Of a stretch of DNA of 64,000 nt, positions 1 through 11,500 are shown piece by piece. The DNA comes from Clytia hemisphaerica (Eukaryota > Cnidaria > Hydrozoa > Leptothecata > Clytiidae), in assembly GCA_902728285.1 (NCBI GenBank), contig CACVBU010001197.1, positions 1,667,870 to 1,731,869 on the forward strand, in the 5' to 3' direction. The position numbers and the translations under genes were made by a program. Under the pieces are notes generated by a model. It was not told the DNA's origin, did not search any database, and saw nothing but the letters and a program-made list of their open reading frames with translations. Every line of letters starts with the position of its first letter. The first letter of the stretch is position 1.

Positions 1-11
1 GAAAAAAGAAA

Positions 12-716
12 GCTAAGTAGGAAATTGTTGAGATAACTGGAGCTAAGTCGGAAATTGTCACGATAACAATTGCTAAGTTGGAAATTGTTGAGATAACTGG
101 AGCTAAGTTCGGAAATTGTCACGATAACAATTACTAAGTTGGAAATTGTTGAGATAACTAGAGCTAAGTCGGAAATTGTCACGATAACAATTACTAAGTT
201 GGAAATTGTTGAGATAACCTGGAGCTAAGTCGGAAATTGTCACGATTACAATTGCTAAGTAGGAAATTGTTGAGATAACTGGTGCTAAGTAGGAAATTGT
301 TGAGATAACTGGAGCTAAGTCGGAAATTGTCACGATAACGTTTGCTAAGTCGGAAATTGTTGAGATAACTGGAGCTAAGTCGGAAATTGTTGAGATAACT
401 GGAGCTAAGTCGGAAATTGTTGAGATAACTGGAGCTAAGTCGGAAATTGTTGAGATAACTGGAGTTAAGTCGGAAATTGTTGAGATAACTGATGCTAAGT
501 AGGAAATTGTTGAGATAACTGGAGCTAAGTCGGAAATTGTCACGATAACATTAGCTAAGTTAGAAATTGTTGAGATAACGTTTGCTAAGTCGGAAATTGT
601 TGAGATAACATTTGCTAAGTCGGAAATTGTCGAGATAACTAGAGCTAAGTTGGAATTTGTTACGAAAACATTCGCTAAGTTGGAATTTGTCGTGATAACG
701 CGAATTATCTCAGAAA
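12..716. repeat. 30-bp minisatellite array
   Basis: About 23 head-to-tail copies of a 30-bp unit beginning GCTAAGTCGGAAATTG. Two variant halves alternate (GTTGAGATAACTGGA and GTCACGATAACAATT), so there is a partial 60-bp higher-order pattern in the first third. Homogeneity is greatest at about 340-530 and decays toward 716. Because the unit is a multiple of three, one frame stays open for about 146 codons on the minus strand; this is a repeat artefact, not a gene. The array may extend left of the window. Confidence 0.95.
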
Positions 717-1029
717 TTTCTCAGTTAGGACCTGCTTATCTTGACAAAAAAAATTGTTGACTTTTTTTTTCGAAAAAAAAGTGACACACTTTCAAATGGC
801 GGGTAGAAGCCACCGTAGCTGAAAGATCTTTCTTGCGAAAACAAATTGTAAAGTGTTTTGATAGATTTCCAGAGACTTTTATGAAATTCGGAGAATCTTT
901 AAATGGTTTTGTAGCGCAACTGCATTTTTGAAAAATTGAAACTTTTTTTATATATATTTTTTTTATATGATGTATGTTAGTATGTTAGTTTTCTCAGTCA
1001 TTTTCTTTTTCGTTCTTTCCCGTACAGAC

Positions 1030-1326
1030 TACAGATCTGTAAAGCCCGAAGGGCTAGATTTGTGGCTTTTGTCGAAAAGTGAAGCCTAGGTTTGGAAGGA
1101 TTTCCTACCAAAGTCACGTGACTAAAATATGCAATTTCACTGGTTTGAGAGATGTGAAATAGCGTTTGCCGCCTACTTTTTTTTATCTCGCGCTCCGAAA
1201 ACAATTAAATTGCTAGATCGTATCCATTGGCACGAAATTTAAAAAGTCAAATTTTTGCTTCACTTTTTTTGCTGGAGAAAGCTTAAAGTTGCCTATCTAG
1301 CCCTTCGGGCTTTACAGATATCTGTG
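1030..1326. mobile_element. hAT-like MITE, copy 1
   Basis: A ~297-bp element with terminal inverted repeats built around CTGTAAAGCCCGAAGGGCTA. It is flanked by a perfect 8-bp direct repeat GTACAGAC (1022-1029 and 1327-1334). An 8-bp target duplication is the hallmark of hAT transposons; the superfamily call is inference from that. The interior shares CCTACCAAAGT with the element at 23582-23869, so both belong to one family. No transposase is encoded. Confidence 0.75.
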
Positions 1327-1334
1327 GTACAGAC

Positions 1335-1930
1335 GGCTGCACGGACTTTAGGTGTCGAACCGGGTTCTGGGCCTACTTTTTGAAAATTTGTGTTTTTTGA
1401 TACTCGTATTTTGTCGTTTGTCTTGTTCTTGTCTGTTGTTTTTGTTTCTTTGTATTTGTGTGGGAGTTTTTGTTTATTTTTCTATGTTTGTTAGTTTGTT
1501 TGGACTGCGGGTCGGTCCAGGGTTATGGAATCTGGGGGAGGCTGAGTGTTGGACGTCCTTAAAACATGTTTAAAGCCGCTGCGCCTGTCGCAAGTCAGGG
1601 ACTCCAGATTGCATTGGTTGGGTTTTTGAGTGGTTTTTGGTGTTTGTGTTTTTCTGCTTGGCTTTTTAAACTTTATGTCTATTGGTTTGTTGGTTCTTTT
1701 TCGCATAAAATTTTCATTTTTTGACAGGATGTTTGATTGGTTTGATTTATATATTTACAAAAATTCAAAAAAATGGAAAAAAACGTATAATTATAAAAAT
1801 ATTAGTGCCTTTTTATGTTTCATCTTTATTTTATTTAGTCTTTTCAACACTTTCTCTCCTTGAGGTCAGATCTCTGATCTTCACCATATATACATAGTTT
1901 ATATTAGGTCTTTGTCGTTTTGGTGTTGGT
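1335..1930. other. no convincing gene
   Basis: Low-complexity T-rich DNA. Short open frames on both strands are T-rich or overlapping and lack splice context. The right edge may hold the decayed extreme C-terminus of the piggyBac relic, but it cannot be aligned by eye. Confidence 0.5.
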
Positions 1931-4434
1931 TCACCTTCATCGAAAATGATTTCCGGTCAAGACTGTAGTACGATAACCGCTGGTCTAATTTGTCGACACC
2001 TCCCATCTTTTTGTAGCCTGGATATCCAAGCTCAAAATTTTAGAAAAAATAAGTTGTACCTCAGCCAGACAAAGTTCTAAAATCATAGAGCTTGGTTCAC
2101 CTAGAAATCAGGTGAACCCCTGTTGACAGATTTTCCTGCATGAATCCCATGGCTGCAAATAAATATATGCACATAATGACATGCATAATTTCAAGATGGT
2201 ACCCCAGCAGTGATAAATCAATTTAGAATGGCAGCCTTTACCATAAAATATAGACAGTGTGGTGGAAGTCTGTTACTGCTAGACAGAAAGTGCAAAGTGA
2301 TTTTTGGAGAAATTTTTTTCTTCAAAATACAACCCAAAACAGCAATACAAAATTGGCAAACAAAAAAGAAGAATTGAAGCAAAATAAAGATATACCTTTA
2401 GTTCTTTACACGATGCAACCAAGTCATTAAGAATATTAAAACAAGAATATCTAAGCAAGTAATTGAAAAGAAAACAACCAGAACATCTAAAAATTCCCAT
2501 GTTTTGATCTTCACACTTCTTCCCTACCATTATTGTTATTTTTATTTGGATGCGTGGTCAAACACCCAAGGGAGATAATTAGCTATTCTATTGTTATTTG
2601 CTTCGAAAAAGAAAAACCAGGGAGATTTGCAAAGCAGCATACGCGCCTTGCTGATCGCCCGCGCGGTCCATCCAAATACTTAGGCGAACACTTCAAGTCG
2701 GCTCGCATAATTTCTAATACGCGCGCCACCATTCAGATCTCTGATTCGCTTGGACCAACCAATCAGAATATCGGCATAATGATCCTCAAATGAGAATGCA
2801 GACGAGCTAGGTAAACCAGACTGTAAACATAAAAAATATCAAAATCAAGAAAAAAGTTTACGGGCTGGATATACAGGCTATTGTTTTTGTTATAATCCTG
2901 AATCGTATTAGGTTTTGTAACTTCACCTTTGTGTCTTGTGGTGATTTGTGTTTCATTTCCAATCTGAATGAACAAACTCTCGCCAACATCAAGCTTTGCC
3001 TCTTTGAACTGGTTAGGGAATTCACCTTGGTTGGAGCGAACTGTACGACAAGCATATGTTTTGATGTTCAACGCGGTGGGATAGCCCATGCTCGGCGCCT
3101 TCATCGGAAGCACCGCTATAGATCTGAAATTTCAGACGGAAGGATGATTCAGCGTCCCAGCATGCCCAAATTTTGACACCATACTGTTTTGGCTTTTTGA
3201 GCATGTATTGGATGAAGCTTACTCTGCTTTTCATCCCAATCATTTGTTCATCAATGCGCTGAGATGTTGACTTGGTTTATAGCTATTTTCTAACGATTTT
3301 GAAATTTCCTCATCTAAACCACCAAGCTTGAATAGTTTAGAAAAGTTAGGGTGATTTTTGTCAACTGCGGTTTTGTTGTCGACAAGATGGAGATACTTTG
3401 CCAGTTCCAAAAACCTGTCACGTTTCATTACAGCAGAAAAATATGGCATGTTTGTAATACCAGTTGCCCAATAGTTGTATACCGACGGTAACTTTGCAAT
3501 GCCCATAGCGATGTGGAGGCCCGATCTCATTACTGTTAGTTTTCTCAAATTTTAGAGCTTTACCAGATTTATCTTTTACATAATCAAAATACGAGTTTTT
3601 TTGAGCAACCTTTACAAATATAGCAGTGATCAGTGAAAAATAACTGTAAAAATTGGAAAGGTGTTTCTAGTACTGAAGCCGAACGACTAGGTCCAGTATT
3701 CTCAATAAATTGTATATGACAATAACTTTTTATCTTTTGATATGGTTTTCCAATCAGGATTCCCATCAGTTTTCTTTTTCTTTCCTCCAGCAGCAGAATC
3801 AGGTTGTTTGTTTTCAGCCTTACGTTTTCGACCATTTCCACGACCACCGCCTCGACTACTTCCACGACCACCGCCTACCACGTCTACCTCGTCCTCATCC
3901 ACAACCACGTTCCAACCTAGTGTTGACCCCTTGGTTTTCAGAAGCTCTGGATGGATTTTCAACTGAGACATCATGATCTTCATTATGAATTTCATTTGCA
4001 TGGACAACTGCAATCTGACTTTCTTCACGAGATTAATTTACAGTTTCAGTTGTTGTTGTTTCACTTTCCTCATCTTCTACGACGACGTTGCTTACGACAG
4101 GATCAGGAACACGGTCAACGGTCAACCTCATCCTAAAAAAGTAAAGGTGAAAGACCTAAGTTTTCTTTTCAAACAAAGAAATACCAGACATAAAACCAGA
4201 AGAATAACTACTTACATCCATTGCTTGATCAGTTGCTTGTTCTTCAAAATCATCATTCTCCGACAGCGGTCGATCAGAATTCTCATTAACGCCACTTACT
4301 TTGACTCGCTTCCTCCAAGGAACTCCAAATTCACTTCCAGCTCCTCCATCACTTTCTGAGTCAAGAACTGCTTCCAGAACTTCTTGTAAGCTCAATTTAG
4401 TTGGTCTTGAAGCTTTACTTTGAACACTACACAA
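1930..4434 (-). pseudogene. piggyBac (PGBD-type) transposase pseudogene, split by a TIR element
   Basis: A piggyBac DDE transposase relic read from high to low coordinates. The N-terminal Ser/Asp-rich segment lies at 4434-4156. A Gly/Arg-rich linker at about 3900-3800 is followed by the conserved LETPFQFLQLFFTD block at about 3690-3640. The SVYNYWATGITNMPYFSAVM region is at 3548-3240, and the IGMKSRVSFIQYM and YGVKIWACWDAESS blocks are at 3243-3120. TYACRTVRSN and the block ending YNKN lie at 3080-2881. The family motif MGGVDKLDQ continues at 2004-1978, on the far side of a 0.87-kb insertion. Several frameshifts and stops separate the blocks. Known function of the family: cut-and-paste transposition at TTAA. 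This copy is dead. I did not identify its terminal repeats. Confidence 0.85.
2014..2880. mobile_element. 0.87-kb non-autonomous TIR element, copy 1
   Basis: An 867-bp element bounded by TAGCCTGGATATCCA and its complement (right end TGGATATACAGGCTA, one mismatch). The flanks ATCTTTTTG (2005-2013) and TTGTTTTTG (2881-2889) agree at 7 of 9 positions, which looks like an aged 9-bp target duplication. The interruption falls exactly inside the piggyBac codons for YNK-K-MGGVDK. A second copy lies at 41958-42820. 9- to 11-bp duplications are typical of Mutator-like elements; that assignment is inference. The interior contains a further small palindrome around the word GAGCTTGG. No transposase is present. 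Confidence 0.85.
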
Positions 4435-4439
4435 CGTTT

Positions 4440-5018
4440 ATCAAACTTTTTGTGATTGCAGGTGTGAAAGTGTCTAATTATCGGATAATTGATACCCCCA
4501 GGAGGGTCCTAATCAAAAAACTCAAACCAAGATCGCGTAGTAATTTGAAAATGATTACTGTCATTAGCCTCATGATTTTCATTATCATAAAAACTAATGA
4601 TACGAGATCCTTTGATCAAATCCGACAAGCTGACTCGCAACCGCCATGGTTCGAAGTCGACAGCTTAGCCTCTCTATTTGTCATCTCTAGAGGCAAACCA
4701 TTACAAATAAACACCTTATTGTTGCTCCTCCTGGCTGGGGACATCGAAACAAACCCAGGTATTAGACCAGTTAGAATAACCTGTGAAAGCTTTTTAAAAA
4801 CTATTGCCATCAATCATAGAATGGTGTCTTGTAATGAGTGTAACTCATCCTATCATATAGCGCGTGCTGATGTGTGCCTTACAATCATATGCAGGTTGAC
4901 AATACCATCTTTACATGTCAACCATGTATTTTCAATTCTCTTCCTTTCCACGAAATGGAAGAGTTTGGGGAGCAAGATGACTTCGTAATGCCTGATCATA
5001 TTGAACATTTGACTTCTT
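4440..5018 (+). pseudogene. LINE ORF 5' fragment with 2A-like motif and PHD-like finger
   Basis: The translated frame carries LLLLLLAGDIETNPGI at about 4715-4763. This is the core of a 2A ribosome-skipping peptide (DxExNPG|P), but the obligatory last proline is isoleucine. It is followed by a Cys/His block (CESF...CNECNSSYH, 4790-4858) that resembles the PHD-like finger lying upstream of the endonuclease in many invertebrate CR1/L2-type LINEs. After about 4880 the frame shifts by one: residues typical of the finger's second half (FTCQPC) continue in another frame to a stop near 5018. No endonuclease or reverse transcriptase follows, so this is a 3'-truncated fragment. It abuts the piggyBac N-terminus at 4434. 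Confidence 0.65.
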
Positions 5019-5367
5019 AATATTTATTTATTATACCACCACGCCAAGCGAATTTAAAATCTGATGCATGCACCTTTCACTTGCCCCACCACAAAGTTGT
5101 TTTTTTTCTTGCATAAATTTTCCTAACTATATTTGTATATATTTTGAACGTCACGCGACCCTTGTTGCAAAGTTGAAGGTATGGTTTTACTTCCCGGCTT
5201 ATAATTCAAAGACATTCTTGTGAAAATCTTCAGAAGTAATACCAAGATTGTAGACAACAGAAACATTTTCAAAGTTTTCATGGTGTGTTGCATGCATTTT
5301 TTTGCAGTAGCAGTCACAGCATTTATAGTAAGTGAAACAAATAGGCCCTTACACTAACGGTGCGTTC

Positions 5368-5565
5368 AATTGACGTCACTCGCCCTTAATTCAGCGTTCG
5401 TTTGCTTCATTATAATGTTTCAATAGAATTCTATTCAAATTAGGTTTGTTCCAAAATAAAAAGTTCAAATTTTCTCGTCTTTGCAAACAAACAATTGACG
5501 TCACACACTATTGATTCAGCGTTCGTTTGTTTTATTGTAATATTTCAATAAACTTCTATTCAATT
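5368..5565. repeat. direct ~78-bp duplication
   Basis: Two copies, starting at about 5368 and 5490, share CAATTGACGTCAC, ATTCAGCGTTCGTTTG and TTTCAATA in the same order with scattered substitutions. Each copy includes a TGACGTCA palindrome core. Origin unknown. Confidence 0.7.
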
Positions 5566-6914
5566 TGTTCACACTCTTTCATATACAACTCCATATTTCG
5601 TGCCCTCTATCAATATATGTTTTTTTTATAGTCGAAACTGTATTTGTCAAAATATTTTCTCTTTTTAATCTGACAACAAAATGTAGACCTATTATGCCAT
5701 CTTTGATACATTGACGATGCTTTGACTTTAATGTGTTCCAAGCTAAAGTAACAGGCATAATGATAGTCAATTTCTTTAAAAAATAATTAGATTGTTTGAG
5801 ATATTCTTGTCTATACCACCAGACCAGACCATAAATCTAAACGCATATTATTGTAGAAATAGAGAGGCAAACAAAATCACTGAAATATGTGCTTGTTAGT
5901 GTGACTTAATTTAGTCTGGAAAGGAGGAAATGTTTCCGCCGGATGCTCTCGCAAGGAAAATGAAAGGTGCGGGGTTTAGGGGGCGCTGTAAGGCCCCTTA
6001 ACGGGAGTATTTTATGATAATAAAGTCCTACTTTTGGCTAAAATAAGGTCATTTTTCTTTGTTAATTCTAGTTTCATTTTGTTGTATCTTTCAGTTAAAA
6101 GATGAAATAAAGTAACAGTAAAAATACATCCTCAAGAAGAAGAGAATGAAGTTCGTGTGTCTTGAAAAGTAAATTATAATAATTTTAACTTTAATCTTGC
6201 TGACAAAAAAGAGACGGACTCAACATAATACTAGAATAAACATAAAGCAAAAGAAGAAATTGAAATGGCAACTAGAAGATTTAAAATATTTGTTGCGTAA
6301 TGGAAACTCGAAGCGTACACAGTTAAACCAACCGAGGAAACTTTTCAGTAGTTAGGGAGACACGAGAAACACAAGGACTAAATTTCCAAGGAAAATTCTA
6401 TGATAAAATAATAACATAATCGAAACATCAAGTCTGAACAATTGGTCCGATCTTATTATGATGATACCAAGAAAGGACATCAACCACAATCAGCATTAGT
6501 GCGATCAATAACCTTTGACACTTTGTAGTTATTGTGTTTGGACGAAGTGAAAAACATGTTTTCACGATGGGGTTTGATCTTTTCGTCCCCATTGATATAG
6601 GCGTTACGCATCCTTCTTTTCCAGCCGTTGAGACGACTAGGTTGTTGCAGTAGAATGACTTATATACTTTATATTACATATTCCGATTTCAAGCGACTTC
6701 TCGTATTTCAGCTCGAACTTATGAAAAAATTCACGACACTGATTTAATATTAGTTTTTCTCCAAATTATTTTCCAAAAATTTTTTTTAAATCGTGTTTCG
6801 CTAAAATAAATCCATAGAAAATCAAGATTTTACTGCAATCGTTCACTAAATATTTGAGACAAAGGGGAGTTCCCGGTGTAATTTTGAACACTTCAATTGA
6901 TTATTAAGCGCGTT

Positions 6915-7175
6915 AAACTACAGTTGGGAAGTAGAGTTTTAACTCTGAGTTTTAACATGAAACTTAAGCCTTAGGGCCTTAGGATATCAGGATTTAAAAG
7001 CTCAAATTTGCTCAAATGAGGCTTGCAATATAGCCTAGAAGCCACCAATCCCCTCTAAAATCGAAATATTCAATGGAAGAAAGTGGAAGGTGGCTAAAAT
7101 AGCAATTCTTGCCCGAACTTTAAATTCTGAAAAACGTTAAAGTACACTAAAATCTCAATATATTTCGAGGGAAAT
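6915..7175 (+). repeat. diverged third copy of the TGGTCG...CGACCA repeat
   Basis: Shares GTAGAGTTTTAACTCTGAG, CTTAGGATATCAGGAT, AATATAGCCTAGAAG and GAAATATTC blocks, in order, with the near-identical pair at 40399-40747 and 41078-41428. It is more diverged and its ends are not clear. Confidence 0.7.
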
Positions 7176-7731
7176 TGTGGCTCGCTAATATACGCTAAAA
7201 TTAGTCTCGCTAAAATTTCTACGATTAAAGTATTTACTTTTACTTTCTCACTTGTGCCAAACATTAAACAAAGTCATTATGGAATTTTAAAATTTATTTT
7301 TTGGAATCAGTCATTTTGCACACTTGCAGAATGTTCAATACACTTTTCTTGAATATTCTCTGTTTACATTCATCCAAAAATAAGCAGTGTGTTCAATTTT
7401 TTCAAGCTATTCAAGGTAGTGCTGAATTTTTCTAGTGACACTCTAAAATTAGGTCCGTTAACATCTTCTTGATGTATTCTTCTAACTTCCTAAGAAGAAA
7501 GTTTGCGCAGTAAATTTATATAAGGAATTGTAGCTGAGGGATGCGTAACTTGAGAAAATCTAAGACGCAGTCAAGAAATAAAAGAAAATCTTTTAAAACA
7601 ATAACCGTTTCATACGCGAGGATTTGTCCCTCTCTATGTGCGTTGTTGGAGGGGTTTTAAGGTTTTATTTAACATTTTCCTATAGATACTTTTGTGTCAT
7701 TCTTTATAGACCAAAGTCGTTCGATCAAACT

Positions 7732-7937
7732 TACTATTTTTTTAGACTTGAGGCTTTCATTGCCTTCTCTCTTTCTCTGATTGTTACGAAAACACGAACT
7801 AAATGAGTCTTCAATGGGGTTTTGGCAAGGATCGCTTTCATAATGGCTTCTTTGACCTTCGTAGCAACTTCGTGGAAATAGACATCATCTTCGTCGATGA
7901 CTTTCCCATCGATACTTGTCTGCATGTCCTTGTTATT
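7732..7937 (-). CDS. orphan terminal exon, hypothetical protein
   Basis: Reading the minus strand, a polypyrimidine tract and acceptor (TTTTTGTTTACAACAG) precede an open frame of about 68 codons ending in TAG. The peptide is mixed and charged (starting DENNKDMQTSIDGKV, ending KAMKASSLKK), which looks like real coding sequence rather than AT-rich noise. I do not recognise a domain. It lies downstream of, and on the same strand as, the BEN-domain gene, so it could be an alternative 3' exon of that gene or the end of another gene whose earlier exons I cannot see. Confidence 0.4.
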
Positions 7938-8582
7938 TTCATCTGTTGTAAACAAAAATTGTCCTTAGTTATCGAATTAATTAACAAGTACTCATCTGTA
8001 CACAGGCACAGGATAGCTTCTGACCGTTGGGTTAAACCGTGTTATGTCTGTTACCCTAATTTAGATATTCATTAATTTCAACAATGACGGAAACAGAATT
8101 GACGCAGAGAGAATCAGGGAGAAACCAACTTCAGTTGGCGGAGTGTGGTCAGGGTTTAAAAGTGTGACATGTGTGTTAAGTACACACATCCCTGGTCAAA
8201 AATCTTGGAACTTTTTGTAAGATTTTGTCACAAGATTTTAAGAAGTTTCGTTAGTTTTAATACAAATTTTTACAAACATCTGCACAAATTTGCTGAGTTG
8301 TGCACAATCTTGTGAAAAGAAATTTAAAGATTTGCAAATACTTAGGAGCTGTACAACGCACAATCTTTCGTTTTCTTGTAAATTAATGTAAGACTTAATA
8401 AGTGAAAACAAAGTCTAACTTTAGATCTTTTGAAAATCGAAATTTAATCGAGGGAAAAAATGAAATCTAGACAAAGGGGTATGGTTCTTGGTTATATATT
8501 TAGATGATAATTAGTTATGTTATATTTACACACACGGTTTATAAACAAGGTTAAAACAAGGGTCGTCAATAAATCTACTTTT

Positions 8583-11500
8583 AAACTTCGGCATCAGCTT
8601 CACGTTCAGCTCTTCTCAAATCTCTGGCCGCTTGATTGATGGATTCCCGACACGTTCTCCACATAGCATTCGTAAATCTTTCTCGGTAATGATACTTCAG
8701 AAGACCTTGAAAATGAAAGGTAAAACAACTCAGACTTAATTACTTCAGAGAAAAGCAATATTCGGTTGTGCTCACCTCATCATTTTCAGATTTTTTAGAT
8801 CCCAAAGAGAGGGCATACGAACCTTAAAATACTAATACAACCATGAAAACCAAGGAAAGACAACAAACAATAAGTTAGTTGTAGTAAGGGTTAATAGTTT
8901 ATTTATTAATTCAATATATACATACGTTTCAACAAGGCAAGTCTTTCTACTGTAAGTTCTGTGATATTTGCACCAACTGTCCGTCCAGGTTCTATGATGC
9001 CATTTTTCGACTCATCCCCCACAGTTTCTTGGCAAAGCATATTTAGTTGGTTTCCTTCCCTTTTCAATGTCCAAGAAATTTCTGTCCCAATACGACTAAA
9101 AAGTAAAACAATGTATTTAATATAAAAAATATACATGGAATTATGAATGCAGGGATGAATGGCTTATGAATGACATCAATCGACTTCTTGACTTGTTAAC
9201 TAGAAACATTTCTAGACTATCATGATCGATTTAAATACTAGTTGTAGTACTTACATAATCAGCCTCGTTTACTTGAGGTTCTGGTTGAGGTGGTGGAGGC
9301 AATGGTGGTTAGTCTTGTTGTTAGTTTTGTTGTTGGTTTTGTTGTTGATTTTGTAGGAGGTCTCTAACCTCTGTGATTGTTACACATATTTGACTGTTGA
9401 GATTTACCAATTCTCTCAGCAATTCATTTACCTGTTGATTAATAAAAGTAAACACGATTTCAATAAAAGAGCAAATACATGTTTTTTAAAAGCAAAACAT
9501 TTATAAGCATATGAATTTTATTAAAAAATAAGGACACCATAAGCATATTATTTAGCTTTGCTTTTAAGGTAGAAAGATTTGTGTTTCTTAATTTTACTAA
9601 ATGAAGAAAAAGAGGCCGTTGGCATAAAAATCGTTTTATGTATTATTTTGCGTATTGAAAAGAAATCGTTTTTAGTGCAATGTTGGAACAATTTTGGAAA
9701 AATCCAAGATTAAATGTTTTGAAAAAATAAGCATAGGGGCCATCCATCTAGTACGTACGCAGTGAAGGGGGGAGAGGTATAAAACACTCAACACCACAAA
9801 TACTAAAGAAATTAATGAAAGTAAATGAATAACTTTTGACTGAAATTCTCTTATTTCATGTTCAATTAGAACATAATACCTGATGGGAACTATTTTTTAC
9901 ACAACTTATTTTTGTTATAATCTACATTTCCAAAAAATGTTTGTACACAGAGGTGGAGGCTAGTGAAAAATCTGCACGATTTGCTATGTCCCAGAGGGGG
10001 CGGGGAGGTTAGACCTGTTGTCAGGCGATCAAGTCAATGTTTGTGGGGAAAGTTTCCAAAAAATAATTTTCAATTTTTTTCTGGAAGAGAAGTTTTAATA
10101 AACTCGATCAAGGCATAAAACCCCTTAATGGAATACAAAGTTCTGAAACTTACAAGTGGGGGATGCTGGACTTTCATTAATTTCATCCAGGTCATCAAAT
10201 GTTTCACCATCTGAAAAATTGAATTATCACATTTTTAAAGCAAAGTTTTTCTTTTCTGGTTGGTATTTTTAAGTCTTATTGTAGAAAAAACGATGTGCAA
10301 GCTATTATTTGTTGTGAAAAGAAAGTTTCTGGTACTTTGAGGGAATTTTGTATTGTGGTAATAAATAATAATAAATAATAATAAAGTAATACTGTATTAA
10401 AACAAACTAGCCGGTGCCCGGCGTCGCACGCCGTTTTAGCTGTTTGCTGAACGCAAGTCCTTTGGATGTTGGGAAGGTGGCTTAAACATGATGAAATCAA
10501 AATTAAAGAGAAAAATTATCTTCAAAGTTTGACTTTATCCCTCCCGGGTGACGTATCTTTTAACCATATTTTGAAAAAGATTTTTGTGGCAAAAATGATC
10601 AGAAAGCAGAAAAAGGGCGTCATTCCCAAATTACACCATACCAGCGACCAGCGACGTCCGAGACGGCTCTGCAATTAGATTTTCTTTCTCGCTTCGCTCG
10701 CGTTACATTTGCCGTAGGGAATTCTTGATGTTTAGGAAAACTTTGATGTCAAGATAAGCGGAGTGAAATAATAGACATGGTACGAGATTCGTCGAAAAAA
10801 GGCAGCTCGGAGGGAGGGGGGTACTTAGGCAAGAAAAGGGTATGGGTATGTGCCGGCCTTAAGGGTGCCTTTTTTGAAACATGGCAGTTTGAAAAATCGG
10901 AAAATCAAACTTCAGTCCCACTAAGAATCGGAAAAGTAGGAAAATTTCAACTTTTTTCCCCCAGAAAGATAGAAATTAGTTCCAAAAAGTGAATTAAAAT
11001 TTACACAATTTCCCTTGTTTCTTCTCCTCTTTATTCTACTAAGGGTCCGAGGGACAGGGCCGAAAGTCAGCTCGAAACCATAGTCCCCCTGGAAGGCAGC
11101 TAGGATACGCAGTTAAAAAAGCGTGATAGCGCAATTTTATGTTGCTTTTTATAAAATAACTTCGTCATAACTTCGATAACTTTTCAAATTCAACGATGAC
11201 TTAGATTTACAGCAAAATAATTATCGACATAGATGTTAAAGGTCCCTTTTTACGAAGAAAGAACTCTAGTTTTTACCGCCTTTTGAATTTATTTTTAATG
11301 TTGCTGTTGTTCTAACAAACTTGTCTTGTGATTCTTATGTTTTATTTTATATTTGTTCTTTTCTTTAACAGATTCTGTTTAAAAGATTTTTGTTTTGAAA
11401 AGAATTCGAATGTCTCAAATCAATAAGGTCGTTAATTACATTCGAAAACATTAAACAAAATAAAAGAGAGAAAAAAAAAGAAAAAGTCTAATCTATCAAT

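Larger units (their letters stand above)
5020..7731. other. intergenic, no gene seen
   Basis: AT-rich DNA without a supported coding region. It contains a direct duplication: 5368-5445 and 5490-5565 share CAATTGACGTCAC, ATTCAGCGTTCGTTTG and TTTCAATA blocks in the same order. It also contains a diverged copy of the repeat at 40399/41080 (see 6915-7175). Short open frames are unsupported by splice signals. Confidence 0.6.

Noticed and set aside
103-543. 146-codon minus-strand open frame
   Set aside because: It lies wholly in the 30-bp minisatellite; the frame is open because 30 is divisible by three.
1352-1863. Plus-strand frames rich in Leu, Phe and Val
   Set aside because: T-rich low-complexity DNA, no splice signals and no recognisable domain.
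2279-2530. Minus-strand frame inside the TIR element, with a counterpart at 42135-42485
   Set aside because: The frame is not kept between the two copies (frameshift and length change), so it is not a conserved product of the element.
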